Positions 1 through 6,143 of a stretch of 9,392 nucleotides of DNA are shown here, one piece after another (position 1 is the stretch's first letter; the number at the start of each line of letters is the position of its first letter). The notes beneath the pieces are model-generated. The model was not told the origin of the DNA. It was given only the letters and a program-made list of their open reading frames with translations, and did not search any database. The DNA is from a candidate division WOR-3 bacterium. Its GTDB lineage: Bacteria > Hydrothermota > UBA3072. The stretch is taken from the NCBI GenBank assembly GCA_039804165.1, contig JBDRZZ010000036.1:1-9392 (forward strand). Reading direction: 5' to 3'. Made by a program: the position numbers and the translations under genes.

Positions 1-44
1 TTTGATAGAGGGAGTAAGATATGAAAGGGGATGGTATTTTCAAT

Positions 45-203
45 CTACGGAGATACTGGATATAAGCGTGCTTTTGATATATAAGCGGTTGAGTTCAGTT
101 CCCTGGAGAAAACCTCATCTACATTTAAGATCGGAGCAGTATCGGTTAAATAGAATTTACCACTTGCAATATTCCAGGGAGGAATTATAATATGCTCAGA
201 CAC
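45..203 (-). other. Possible small ORF or gene remnant, leftward
   Basis: The minus-strand frame is open from 227 to the stop at 45-47. From a possible GTG at 203 it gives 52 residues, including IPPWNIASGKFYLTDTAPIL and ending in YPVSP. The composition is protein-like, with balanced hydrophobic and charged residues and a purine bias at first codon positions. Codons such as CGC, ACC, CCG and CTG are more frequent than in the operon genes. The only nearby purine-rich stretch, GGGGAG, lies about 16 nt before the GTG, too far for a normal ribosome binding site. I do not recognise the family. It may be a genuine small gene, the C-terminal debris of a decayed gene, or chance; the lack of a proper start favours debris. 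Confidence 0.25.
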
Positions 204-275
204 AATTTTCGGGGTAACTCTCCCCTTCTACAGGTTTTCTTTACCTATGTTACGTTTACTCTCTTTTCAGTATGA

Positions 276-443
276 TTATATTCCTTGTTTTCTTTTAAAC
301 TTGGAAATATGGTCATCTCCTTTCTTCATCCCCTTAACTACGACATCTTCTAAAAACTTCCCTTCTGGTAAACCCATCGAATTTCTTAATTTGTAAAAAC
401 CTATTGACTTTTTAGAAATTTGTGTTTTTAGCTCTTTTTGGTT
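276..443 (-). other. Possible gene remnant, leftward, about 55 residues
   Basis: The minus-strand frame is open over 55 codons and stops at 276-278. The only ATG is at 377 and leaves 33 residues, MGLPEGKFLEDVVVKGMKKG followed by a basic tail. No Shine-Dalgarno sequence precedes that ATG. At its upstream end this frame overlaps another open minus-strand frame (412-600, stop at 412-414), also basic, as if one gene had been split by a frameshift. The strand is purine-rich, which fits former coding. I recognise no family. Chance opening in T-rich DNA is the main alternative. Confidence 0.25.
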
Positions 444-540
444 TTATTCTACCAGAAAGGAGATTTTTCAATTTCTTTTCCTTGAAGAAAATGCTACCTA
501 ACCTGTTATACTCAATTTTCGACTTTTGAAACACAAATTT
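416..540. repeat. 12-bp inverted repeat pair in leader
   Basis: AAATTTGTGTTT at 416-427 is matched in inverse orientation by AAACACAAATTT at 529-540, about 100 bases apart. A second short inverted pair, CTACCTA at 494-500 and TAGGTAG at 547-553, interleaves with the first rather than nesting inside it. The two therefore do not form a clean set of element ends or a simple hairpin. In sequence this AT-rich the 12-mer could be chance. Confidence 0.4.
482..512 (+). promoter_or_regulatory. Weak candidate second promoter (extended -10)
   Basis: TGTTATACT at 504-512 fits an extended -10 element, with TTGAAG at 482-487 as a possible -35 separated by 19 bases. It would give a longer leader of about 100 bases before the first gene. 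It is clearly weaker than the promoter at 567-595 and may be chance in AT-rich sequence. Confidence 0.25.
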
Positions 541-566
541 TTGGAGTAGGTAGATTCCTCTCTCTC

Positions 567-595
567 TTGACTTTTTAATATGGCGTTTGTATAAT
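567..595 (+). promoter_or_regulatory. Sigma-70-type promoter for the eight-gene operon
   Basis: TTGACT (567-572), a 17-base spacer and TATAAT (590-595) match the consensus at all but one base and at ideal spacing. Transcription would be expected to start near 601-604, about 15 bases before the ATG at 617. No other comparably strong promoter was noticed in front of the downstream genes, and the tight junctions argue that all eight are read from here. No operator-like palindrome overlaps it, so constitutive expression is the simplest inference. Confidence 0.75.
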
Positions 596-616
596 AATTT
601 AAAAGGGCAGAGTGGT

Positions 617-1579
617 ATGGTTTTTCCAGTTGGGAATTTAATCTTAAATAATGCTCCAATACAATTTGTAAATTTTGATAATATTTTAAGTCAAGCTAAA
701 AAGAATAGAGAGGGGCGCTTATTGGGTTATATTGAGATAAAATATCCGGAAAGTTACGAATATCTTTTCTTTAAAAATGGGGAGACAATTGGAGCTGGTG
801 TTTTTAAGGAAAATAGATTTGAAGAGGCTCCTTTAGAAGAAGTTCTTAAAAAAGCTAAAAAGGCTCATCAAGGGTTTGTTGATATTCATATGATTGATGA
901 AGAGCTTCTTAATATTATAATTACTTTGTTTAAAGAAAAACCTTTGTTTGCAGATAAGAGAATAAAAAATGTTGACCTTAAAGTTCTCTTTGAAAAGTTA
1001 GAAAGCCTTAAGTTCAATGGATTTCTTGCTTTGAACAAGTCAAATATGTATTCTTTTGTGAAATTTGAAAATGGCGCCCCTCAAACAATATATCCTCTAA
1101 AAAAAAGTAAAAGGAAAATTGATAAGGAAACCTTATTTTCTTTATTGGAAAAGGAAGATATGTTAATAAGTGCTTATAAAGGAAAGGAAGCGAAAAGACA
1201 GGCAAGTCCTGCTTTGATTGAACTCTTTGTTAAATTTTTTAACACTCTTATTGTTTCTTTTATAGATGTTGTCGGGATTTCTCTTGTCCGAAAAACACTC
1301 ATTCCTTCTTTTGAAAATGTAAGGGAAAAATGGGAAATTCTGAAAAATTTTAAGATTGAGGAAGATCTTAAAATTACCTATACTCCTTTTATTGGAACAG
1401 ATGAAGAGATAACAGAAGCGTTCGCAGCTTGGATTGATCAATTCGCAGATGCAATATTTGTTGTTCTTGGAAGAAAAACAGACATAATTATTCATAACTC
1501 TTTAAAAGATTATCGTTTTGCTTTGAAAAAAACTGGATTTTTTGAAAAGTCTAAACTTTCCAGGTTAGATATAGAGTAA
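617..1579 (+). CDS. Uncharacterised protein with duplicated PATAN-like module
   Basis: This 320-residue protein heads the operon and I do not recognise a named family. The ATG at 617 is chosen because the promoter -10 box (590-595) lies downstream of the alternative TTG at 587, so that TTG would not be transcribed from it; AAGGG at 603-607 is a suitable ribosome binding site. A module seems to occur twice. About residues 20-100 contain a glycine-plus-strand stretch ending in YLFFKNGETIGAG, then a helix. About residues 110-205 contain a matching NGFLAL...FVKFENGAP stretch, then a helix. The pattern of short strands ending in an aromatic-x-NG turn resembles PATAN/DUF4388 domains of signalling proteins, but this is inference from shape. 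The C-terminal third (about 206-320) is a separate, mostly helical segment. There is no signal peptide or clear membrane segment, so it is probably cytoplasmic. Its stop is one base before rsmI. Confidence 0.85.
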   Translation: MVFPVGNLILNNAPIQFVNFDNILSQAKKNREGRLLGYIEIKYPESYEYLFFKNGETIGAGVFKENRFEEAPLEEVLKKAKKAHQGFVDIHMIDEELLNIIITLFKEKPLFADKRIKNVDLKVLFEKLESLKFNGFLALNKSNMYSFVKFENGAPQTIYPLKKSKRKIDKETLFSLLEKEDMLISAYKGKEAKRQASPALIELFVKFFNTLIVSFIDVVGISLVRKTLIPSFENVREKWEILKNFKIEEDLKITYTPFIGTDEEITEAFAAWIDQFADAIFVVLGRKTDIIIHNSLKDYRFALKKTGFFEKSKLSRLDIE

Positions 1580-1580
1580 T

Positions 1581-2255
1581 TTGGTTTATTTTGCTGCAAC
1601 TCCAATTGGAAATCTTGAAGATATTACTTATAGGGTTATTAGGATAATGAGAGAGGTAGATTATATTATTTGCGAGAATAAGAAAAGGACAAAAATTTTG
1701 ATAGAGCATTATGGGATTAAAAAACCTCTTAAAACTTTTAACGATTATAATAGAGAAAAGATGACTTCCTGGATTCTGAATAAACTCCAAGAAGGGAAGG
1801 ACTTTATTTTTATTACCTCTGCCGGCTCTCCTCTTATCTCAGATCCAGGTTTTTATCTTGTTAAACATTTAATAAAAGAAAAACAACCTTTTACTAGCCT
1901 ACCAGGCCCTTGTTCTTTGATAAATGCCCTTATTCTTTCGGGACTTCCTTCAGATAAATTTATTTTTGAAGGTTATCTTCCAAAAAAGGAAGGAAAAAGG
2001 AGAAAGATTTTAGAATCTCTAAAAGGGGAGGAAAGAACAGTCATTTTTTTTGAGTCTCCAAGGAGGATAGAAAAACTTCTCATTGAGATAAGAGAAATCT
2101 TACCGGATAGGTTTATAGTTCTTGCAAGAGAGATGACAAAGATCTACGAAGAAGTAATTAGAGGAAAGGCAAACGAAATTATTGATAATATGCCAGAATT
2201 AAAAGGAGAATTTGTGGTTTTAATTGGAGGAAAGAATTGGTCTGGGATAGCTTAA
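1581..2255 (+). CDS. rsmI: 16S rRNA (cytidine-1402-2'-O)-methyltransferase RsmI, short divergent form
   Basis: RsmI uses S-adenosylmethionine to 2'-O-methylate C1402 in the decoding centre of 16S rRNA. Family motifs run in order: ATPIGNLEDIT (residues 6-16), AGSPLISDPG (81-90), LPGPCS (107-112), SGLPSDKF (120-127), FFESPRR (146-152) and AREMTKIYEEVIRG (172-185). The TTG start is one base after the previous stop; an in-frame TAG just upstream allows no earlier start and the conserved N-terminus begins immediately, but the ribosome binding site is weak, so coupling is likely. At 224 residues it lacks the C-terminal region of about 50 residues present in usual 270-290-residue members. Two conserved stretches differ: the usual EDTR reads ENKK (32-35) and the usual SDAGTP reads TSAGSP. 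Methyltransferase activity is likely but the altered site leaves some doubt. It overlaps the next gene by 19 nt. Confidence 0.92.
   Translation: MVYFAATPIGNLEDITYRVIRIMREVDYIICENKKRTKILIEHYGIKKPLKTFNDYNREKMTSWILNKLQEGKDFIFITSAGSPLISDPGFYLVKHLIKEKQPFTSLPGPCSLINALILSGLPSDKFIFEGYLPKKEGKRRKILESLKGEERTVIFFESPRRIEKLLIEIREILPDRFIVLAREMTKIYEEVIRGKANEIIDNMPELKGEFVVLIGGKNWSGIA
2226..2230 (+). promoter_or_regulatory. Shine-Dalgarno GGAGG deciding the TTG start at 2237
   Basis: GGAGG lies six bases before the TTG at 2237, within the 3' end of rsmI. This strong site supports the TTG as the true start of the phosphatidyltransferase and thus the 19-nt overlap with rsmI. Confidence 0.7.
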
Positions 2256-2815
2256 GGGAAAAAGGGAAGAAGCTTCTTTACCCACTTGTTAAATTATTTT
2301 CCTTTCTCCCCCCAAATCTTATAACTTTTATTGGTTTCTTAATTGTGTTTTTTTCTTCCATATTTATTTGGAAAGGTTTTTTTAGAATAGGAGGGATAAT
2401 TTTAATTTTTGGTTCGATCTTAGATGCAATTGATGGAGAGGTTGCCAGAATGAAAGAGAAAACATCAAAATTTGGGGCTTTTCTTGATTCGACCCTTGAC
2501 AGATACGCAGAGTTTTTTATATTTTTTTCTATAGCTTTAGGAGGTAAGAGTAAGCTTCTTTTTGCTTTTTGTGTGGTGGCTTTTTTAGGAGCTTATATTA
2601 CAAGTTATGTAAGAGCAAGAGGAGAAGGGTTGGAAATTGAAATTAAAGAAGGTTTGTTTACGAGGACAGAAAGAATTGTTCTTTTGATTATTGGTCTGGT
2701 TTTAATACCAGAGAAGATAATTTATGTAATTGGAATAATAGCTTTTGGAGCGAATATAACAGCTGTTCAAAGAATGATAATTGCTTATGAACGGCTGAAA
2801 AAGGGAGGTAGCTAA
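2237..2815 (+). CDS. CDP-alcohol phosphatidyltransferase, probably phosphatidylinositol phosphate synthase
   Basis: This 192-residue integral membrane enzyme joins a CDP-activated lipid to an alcohol acceptor. The full family signature is present: D63, D66-G67, A70-R71, G80, D84 and D88, the aspartates binding metal and D88 being the expected catalytic base. About five to six hydrophobic segments follow the short basic N-terminus (roughly 25-48, 50-62, 91-101, 107-122, 146-170). The motif [10 protein letters not shown] after the third loop resembles the acceptor-phosphate-binding arginines of phosphatidylinositol phosphate synthases. The next gene makes inositol-1-phosphate, so the inferred reaction is CDP-diacylglycerol plus inositol phosphate giving phosphatidylinositol phosphate. 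Alternatives are phosphatidylglycerophosphate synthase (PgsA) or a di-myo-inositol-phosphate-forming enzyme; the latter would normally need a CDP-inositol-forming partner, which is absent here. The family is certain, the substrate is not. The stop overlaps the next start by one base (TAATG). Confidence 0.9.
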   Translation: MVWDSLREKGKKLLYPLVKLFSFLPPNLITFIGFLIVFFSSIFIWKGFFRIGGIILIFGSILDAIDGEVARMKEKTSKFGAFLDSTLDRYAEFFIFFSIALGGKSKLLFAFCVVAFLGAYITSYVRARGEGLEIEIKEGLFTRTERIVLLIIGLVLIPEKIIYVIGIIAFGANITAVQRMIIAYERLKKGGS

Positions 2816-3909
2816 TGGATGATGATAAAATTAGAGTTGCAATAGTTGGTGTTGGAAATTGTGCTTCTTCACTTGTTCAAGGGGTTTATTATTATAGGAA
2901 TGCAGATCCAAATCAGTCTATTCCCGGAATTATGCATGTAGATTTAGGTGGATACCACATTAGAGATATTGAGTTTGTCGCTGCTTTTGATATAAATGTT
3001 ACGAAGGTTGGGAAGGATCTTTCAGAGGCAATTTTTGCTCCTCCAAACAATACTTATAAATTTACAGATGTTCCAAAACTTGGTGTTAAGGTGCAAAGAG
3101 GAATGACCCACGATGGAATTGGTAAATATCTTGCGAATGTGATAAAGAAAGCTCCTGGTTCAACTGTAGATATTGTAAAAGTTCTTAAGGATACTGGAGC
3201 AGAAATAATGATTAGCTACCTACCTGTAGGAAGTGAAGAGGCAACAAAATGGTATGTAGAGCAAGCTCTTCAGGCAGAGGTTGGATTTATAAATGCAATT
3301 CCCGTTTTTATAGCTTCTTCAAAGTATTGGTCTGATAGGTTCAAGGAAAAGGGGCTTCCTATTATAGGAGATGATATTAAATCTCAAGTTGGAGCTACAA
3401 TTGTTCATAGAGCTTTAACTCAGCTTTTCCTTGATAGAGGGGTTAGGCTTAAAAGGACGTTCCAATTAAACGTGGGTGGAAATACAGATTTCTTAAATAT
3501 GTTAGAGAGAGAAAGACTTGTTTCTAAGGAGAAGTCAAAAACGCAAGCTGTTACTTCTCTTCTTCCTTATGACATTGGTAAAGAGAACATTCACATAGGA
3601 CCTTCTGATTATATAGAATGGCTTGCTGATAGGAAATGGGCTTATATGAGGTTAGAAGGGCAAACTTTTGGAGATGTTCCACTTAATATTGAGTTGAAAT
3701 TAGAAGTTTGGGATTCACCGAATTCCGCAGGAGTAATAATAGACGCAATTAGAATAATGAAACTTGCCCTTAATCATAAAATTGGAGGAGCATTAATAGA
3801 ACCTTCTTCTTATTTAATGAAATCTCCTCCAAAGCAGTATCCTGATTCTATAGCAAAGCAAAAAACCGAAGAATTTATTGAAAAATATAGGAAGAAACCA
3901 AAAAAATAG
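2815..3909 (+). CDS. ino1: Inositol-3-phosphate (1L-myo-inositol-1-phosphate) synthase
   Basis: This NAD-dependent enzyme converts glucose 6-phosphate to 1L-myo-inositol 1-phosphate, the committed step of inositol synthesis. At 364 residues it is the short bacterial/archaeal form, not the roughly 530-residue eukaryotic one. The N-terminal Rossmann loop is [10 protein letters not shown] (11-20). Family blocks follow: [11 protein letters not shown] (185-195), [16 protein letters not shown] (219-234), SKTQAVTS (241-248), a [16 protein letters not shown] stretch (287-306) and [10 protein letters not shown] (332-341). These blocks are, from memory, nearly the same as in mycobacterial Ino1. The ATG has a strong GGGAGG (2803-2808) six bases upstream and overlaps the stop of the phosphatidyltransferase by one base. 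The product is the natural acceptor for that enzyme, so the two genes form a phosphatidylinositol unit. The lysine-rich C-terminus overlaps the start of tmk by 32 nt. Confidence 0.96.
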   Translation: MDDDKIRVAIVGVGNCASSLVQGVYYYRNADPNQSIPGIMHVDLGGYHIRDIEFVAAFDINVTKVGKDLSEAIFAPPNNTYKFTDVPKLGVKVQRGMTHDGIGKYLANVIKKAPGSTVDIVKVLKDTGAEIMISYLPVGSEEATKWYVEQALQAEVGFINAIPVFIASSKYWSDRFKEKGLPIIGDDIKSQVGATIVHRALTQLFLDRGVRLKRTFQLNVGGNTDFLNMLERERLVSKEKSKTQAVTSLLPYDIGKENIHIGPSDYIEWLADRKWAYMRLEGQTFGDVPLNIELKLEVWDSPNSAGVIIDAIRIMKLALNHKIGGALIEPSSYLMKSPPKQYPDSIAKQKTEEFIEKYRKKPKK

Positions 3910-4564
3910 AAATAATAAGAAAAAAAGAGGTGTTTTTATAACTTTTGAGGGTGTGGAAGGTTCGGGTAAAACACTGCAAGCAGGTTTATTGTATAAGTGG
4001 CTAAAAACAAAAGGATTTGATGTTTGTCTTACTAAAGAACCTGGAGGGACTAAAATTGGGGAAAAGATTAGGAAGATTCTTCTTAAGGGGGAAAGTAAAA
4101 TAAATAAATATACAGAACTTTTTTTATATCTAGCAGATAGGGCTAGTCATCTTACAGAGGTTATTGAACCAAACCTTAATAAAAATAAAATTGTAATTTC
4201 GGATAGATATTTTGATTCTACCTTTGCTTATCAGGGAGTGGGCAGAGGGATAAATGAAAATGAAATAGAATTACTTAAGAAATTAAGTTTATTTAGTAAG
4301 AGAGAGCCAGATATAACTTTTTTGCTTGACGTAGATCCTGCTATTGCAAAAAATAGGATAAAAAAACCGGATCGGATTGAAAAGGAACCTTTAAGATTTC
4401 ATAGAAAAGTTAGAAAAGCTTATCTTAAGATAGCCAAAGGAAATCCGGGAAGGGTTGTTTTAATTAATGCTCGGGGTTCTATAGAAGAGACTCATAAAAA
4501 AATAAAAGAAAAAATCATTGATTTTTTGGGGGAGGAGTTTAATGGAGAAAAAAAAGAAATATAG
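3878..4564 (+). CDS. tmk: Thymidylate kinase
   Basis: Tmk phosphorylates dTMP to dTDP with ATP, an essential step in dTTP supply. The P-loop is GVEGSGKT (25-32), followed by KEPGGT (53-58) that contacts the substrate, the DRY motif (109-111) within [13 protein letters not shown], and the lid region with DRIEKE and [13 protein letters not shown]. The start is uncertain. TTG at 3878 is the only in-frame TTG, GTG or ATG before the P-loop; it gives a 17-residue Lys/Asn-rich extension before GVFITFEG, where most Tmk proteins begin, and its ribosome binding site is poor. A GAGG (3927-3930) stands seven bases before an in-frame ATA at 3938, so a rare ATA start is conceivable but would trim the first strand. 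At 228 residues it is slightly longer than the usual 205-215. It overlaps inositol-phosphate synthase by 32 nt and the protease gene by 23 nt. Confidence 0.95.
   Translation: MKNIGRNQKNRNNKKKRGVFITFEGVEGSGKTLQAGLLYKWLKTKGFDVCLTKEPGGTKIGEKIRKILLKGESKINKYTELFLYLADRASHLTEVIEPNLNKNKIVISDRYFDSTFAYQGVGRGINENEIELLKKLSLFSKREPDITFLLDVDPAIAKNRIKKPDRIEKEPLRFHRKVRKAYLKIAKGNPGRVVLINARGSIEETHKKIKEKIIDFLGEEFNGEKKEI
4528..4537 (+). promoter_or_regulatory. Strong Shine-Dalgarno deciding the ATG at 4542
   Basis: GGGGGAGGAG ends four bases before the ATG at 4542 (core GGAGG six bases before). It rules out an upstream in-frame TTG at 4518, since the site itself would lie inside that longer reading. It sits within the 3' end of tmk, so the two genes truly overlap. 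Confidence 0.7.
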
Positions 4565-6143
4565 TTTTTTGGTTGCTCTTGTTATTATTGCTTTAGTTGG
4601 TTTTATTTATTCTTCTTTAAACGTTTTTACTGCCATAAACTCTATAGAACAGGTTTTAAGAATTATAAATGATAACTATGTTAATGACGTAGATATAACA
4701 GAGTTATTGGAACGTGCCATAGAGGCAATTGTAGATACACTTGATAGTCATAGTTCTTATCTTAAAGAAAAGGATTTTAAGGATCTAATGATTCATACAG
4801 AAGGTGAATTTGGAGGGTTAGGTATACAGGTATCGAAGAGGGGTGAGTATATAACAATCATTGCTCCTATTGAAGGGACTCCTGCTTATGAGGCAGGTCT
4901 TCTCCAGGGAGACAAGATAATTAAGATAGATGGAATTTCTACTAAAGATATGGATTTGGATAAAGCTGTGTCTATGATGAGGGGGGCTCCTGGAACAAAA
5001 GTCACTCTTACAATTTCCAGAGAAGGGATGGATAAGCCAATTGATTATACTATTGTAAGAGCAATAATTAAAATTAAATCTGTTCCATATGCAGGATTAA
5101 TTAAACCTAATATAGGTTATATAGCCATAAATTCTTTTAGTAAAACTACTCCTAATGAATTGAAAGTTGTTCTTGATTCTCTTATTGATCTTGGAGCGAA
5201 TAAGTTTATTTTAGACTTAAGGAATAATCCTGGGGGAATTCTTGATGTGGCAGCAAAGGTAGCTTCTTTCTTTATAGAGAAAAAGAAAGAAATTGTTTAT
5301 ACAGAAGGCAAAAACACAAAAGATTTTTATTATTCTGATGATGGGGCTTATTCAGAGTATCCTCTTGTAGTTTTGGTGAGCTCTTTCTCCGCTAGTGGTT
5401 CTGAAATTGTTGCAGGAGCGATTCAAGATTGGGATCGAGGTCTTTTAATTGGTTCTCGGACTTTTGGGAAGGGTTCTGTCCAAAGAATTTATCGTCTTCC
5501 TGGAAATAGAGCCCTTAAATTGACAATAGCTCGATACCACACTCCTTCTGGGAGATGCATTGATAGAGAATTAGTAAAAGATACAACAAGGATTTATTAT
5601 ACAAAAGGGCCATTACATAGAAAGGTGAAAGGAGGGGGTGGCATTGTTCCTGACTCTGTTTTAGAAATAAAATATTCCCCTTTCTTTGAGAGAATATATA
5701 GATATAGTTTTGATTTTGTTGTTGAGTATCTTGCAAAGCATCCAGGTGTTGAAGAGGTTACACCTTCTATGATTGAAGCTTTTAAGAGTAAGGTGAAAGA
5801 ATCTTTAAAGAAGGATTCTTTAGAATTTGCAGAGAATATTGAGTTTCTTAAGAACTTTCCAGACACTGTAAAATTGACAGAAGATGTGAGTAGAGAAATC
5901 TTAAGAAGGGTAAAGGAGTATCTCCAAAGGGAGACTGGAAAACCAATAGGATTTTCGGAAGAGGAGTGGGATAAGTCCCTAAATGAAATAAAAAGGGAAC
6001 TTAAGATAAGAGTGGCTTATAATAAAAAAGGGATTAAAGGGAGGTATGAGGCAAGCATTCCAGAAGATGAACACATTCAAGTAGCATTAAAAATTCTTAA
6101 AACTGCTAAAACTCCAAAAGATGTCTTTTCTCTTAAAAGGTGA
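4542..6143 (+). CDS. ctpA: Membrane-anchored S41 carboxy-terminal processing protease (CtpA/Prc family)
   Basis: This 533-residue serine protease cuts envelope proteins near their C-termini using a Ser-Lys dyad. After a basic start (KKKK) a single hydrophobic segment (8-26) with no lipobox forms an uncleaved signal anchor or signal peptide, placing the rest outside the membrane. A helical region precedes a PDZ domain (about 84-170, with GGLGIQV and PAYEAGLLQGDKI), which binds substrate C-termini. The catalytic core has LRNNPGG (226-232), the nucleophile S285 in FSASGSEIVAG and the base K310 in RTFGKGSVQ, 25 residues later as in Prc. GGGIVPD (365-371) closes the core. A charged helical C-terminal extension of about 150 residues (385-533) makes it longer than the common 400-450-residue CtpA. 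I see no partner lipoprotein nearby. The stop overlaps the rimO GTG by four bases. Confidence 0.94.
   Translation: MEKKKKYSFLVALVIIALVGFIYSSLNVFTAINSIEQVLRIINDNYVNDVDITELLERAIEAIVDTLDSHSSYLKEKDFKDLMIHTEGEFGGLGIQVSKRGEYITIIAPIEGTPAYEAGLLQGDKIIKIDGISTKDMDLDKAVSMMRGAPGTKVTLTISREGMDKPIDYTIVRAIIKIKSVPYAGLIKPNIGYIAINSFSKTTPNELKVVLDSLIDLGANKFILDLRNNPGGILDVAAKVASFFIEKKKEIVYTEGKNTKDFYYSDDGAYSEYPLVVLVSSFSASGSEIVAGAIQDWDRGLLIGSRTFGKGSVQRIYRLPGNRALKLTIARYHTPSGRCIDRELVKDTTRIYYTKGPLHRKVKGGGGIVPDSVLEIKYSPFFERIYRYSFDFVVEYLAKHPGVEEVTPSMIEAFKSKVKESLKKDSLEFAENIEFLKNFPDTVKLTEDVSREILRRVKEYLQRETGKPIGFSEEEWDKSLNEIKRELKIRVAYNKKGIKGRYEASIPEDEHIQVALKILKTAKTPKDVFSLKR

Larger units (their letters stand above)
1..566. 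other. Leader/intergenic region without a firm gene
   Basis: No reading frame here has a convincing start, ribosome binding site and full-length product. The left part (about 45-443) is purine-rich on the minus strand, as real coding strands are in this window, and gives short sensible-looking leftward peptides interrupted by stops. The right part (about 380-566) is T-rich and low in complexity. It includes a 12-bp inverted repeat (416-427 and 529-540) and an 11-bp direct repeat (404-414 and 567-577). The best reading is a decayed leftward gene or genes upstream of the rightward operon. I could not assign a family to any peptide. A tRNA, rRNA or recognisable riboswitch was not seen. Confidence 0.5.
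404..577 (+). repeat. 11-bp direct repeat around the -35 element
   Basis: TTGACTTTTTA occurs at 404-414 and again at 567-577. The second copy supplies the -35 element of the operon promoter. The first copy has no -10 box at the right distance (the bases at 427-432 are TTTAGC), so it is probably not a promoter by itself. It could be a footprint of local duplication or a chance match in T-rich DNA. Confidence 0.4.

Noticed and set aside
2-190. Rightward 62-codon frame at the left edge
   Set aside because: Its product is unusually rich in Arg, His and Tyr, with no ribosome binding site, and it lies opposite the more protein-like minus-strand frame at 45-227.
171-227. Small hairpins in the leader (ATTCC/GGAAT and GGGG/CCCC)
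   Set aside because: Stems of four to five base pairs with no T tract are too weak to call terminators or riboswitches.
587-616. Upstream TTG start for the first gene
   Set aside because: It lies before the -10 box of the strong promoter (590-595), so it would not be in the transcript; the ATG at 617 has a purine-rich site before it.
1014-1790. Three leftward frames opposite the first gene and rsmI
   Set aside because: Their products are Phe/Tyr/Cys/Asn-rich shadows of T-rich antisense codons, without starts or family motifs.
3890-3915. Programmed frameshift joining inositol-phosphate synthase to thymidylate kinase
   Set aside because: The A run before the TAG looks slippery, but the kinase is in the +1 frame, not the -1 frame such sites usually give, and both proteins are complete by themselves.
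5515-5866. Leftward frames opposite the S41 protease
   Set aside because: They lie wholly within a conserved protease gene and have no ribosome binding site or motif.
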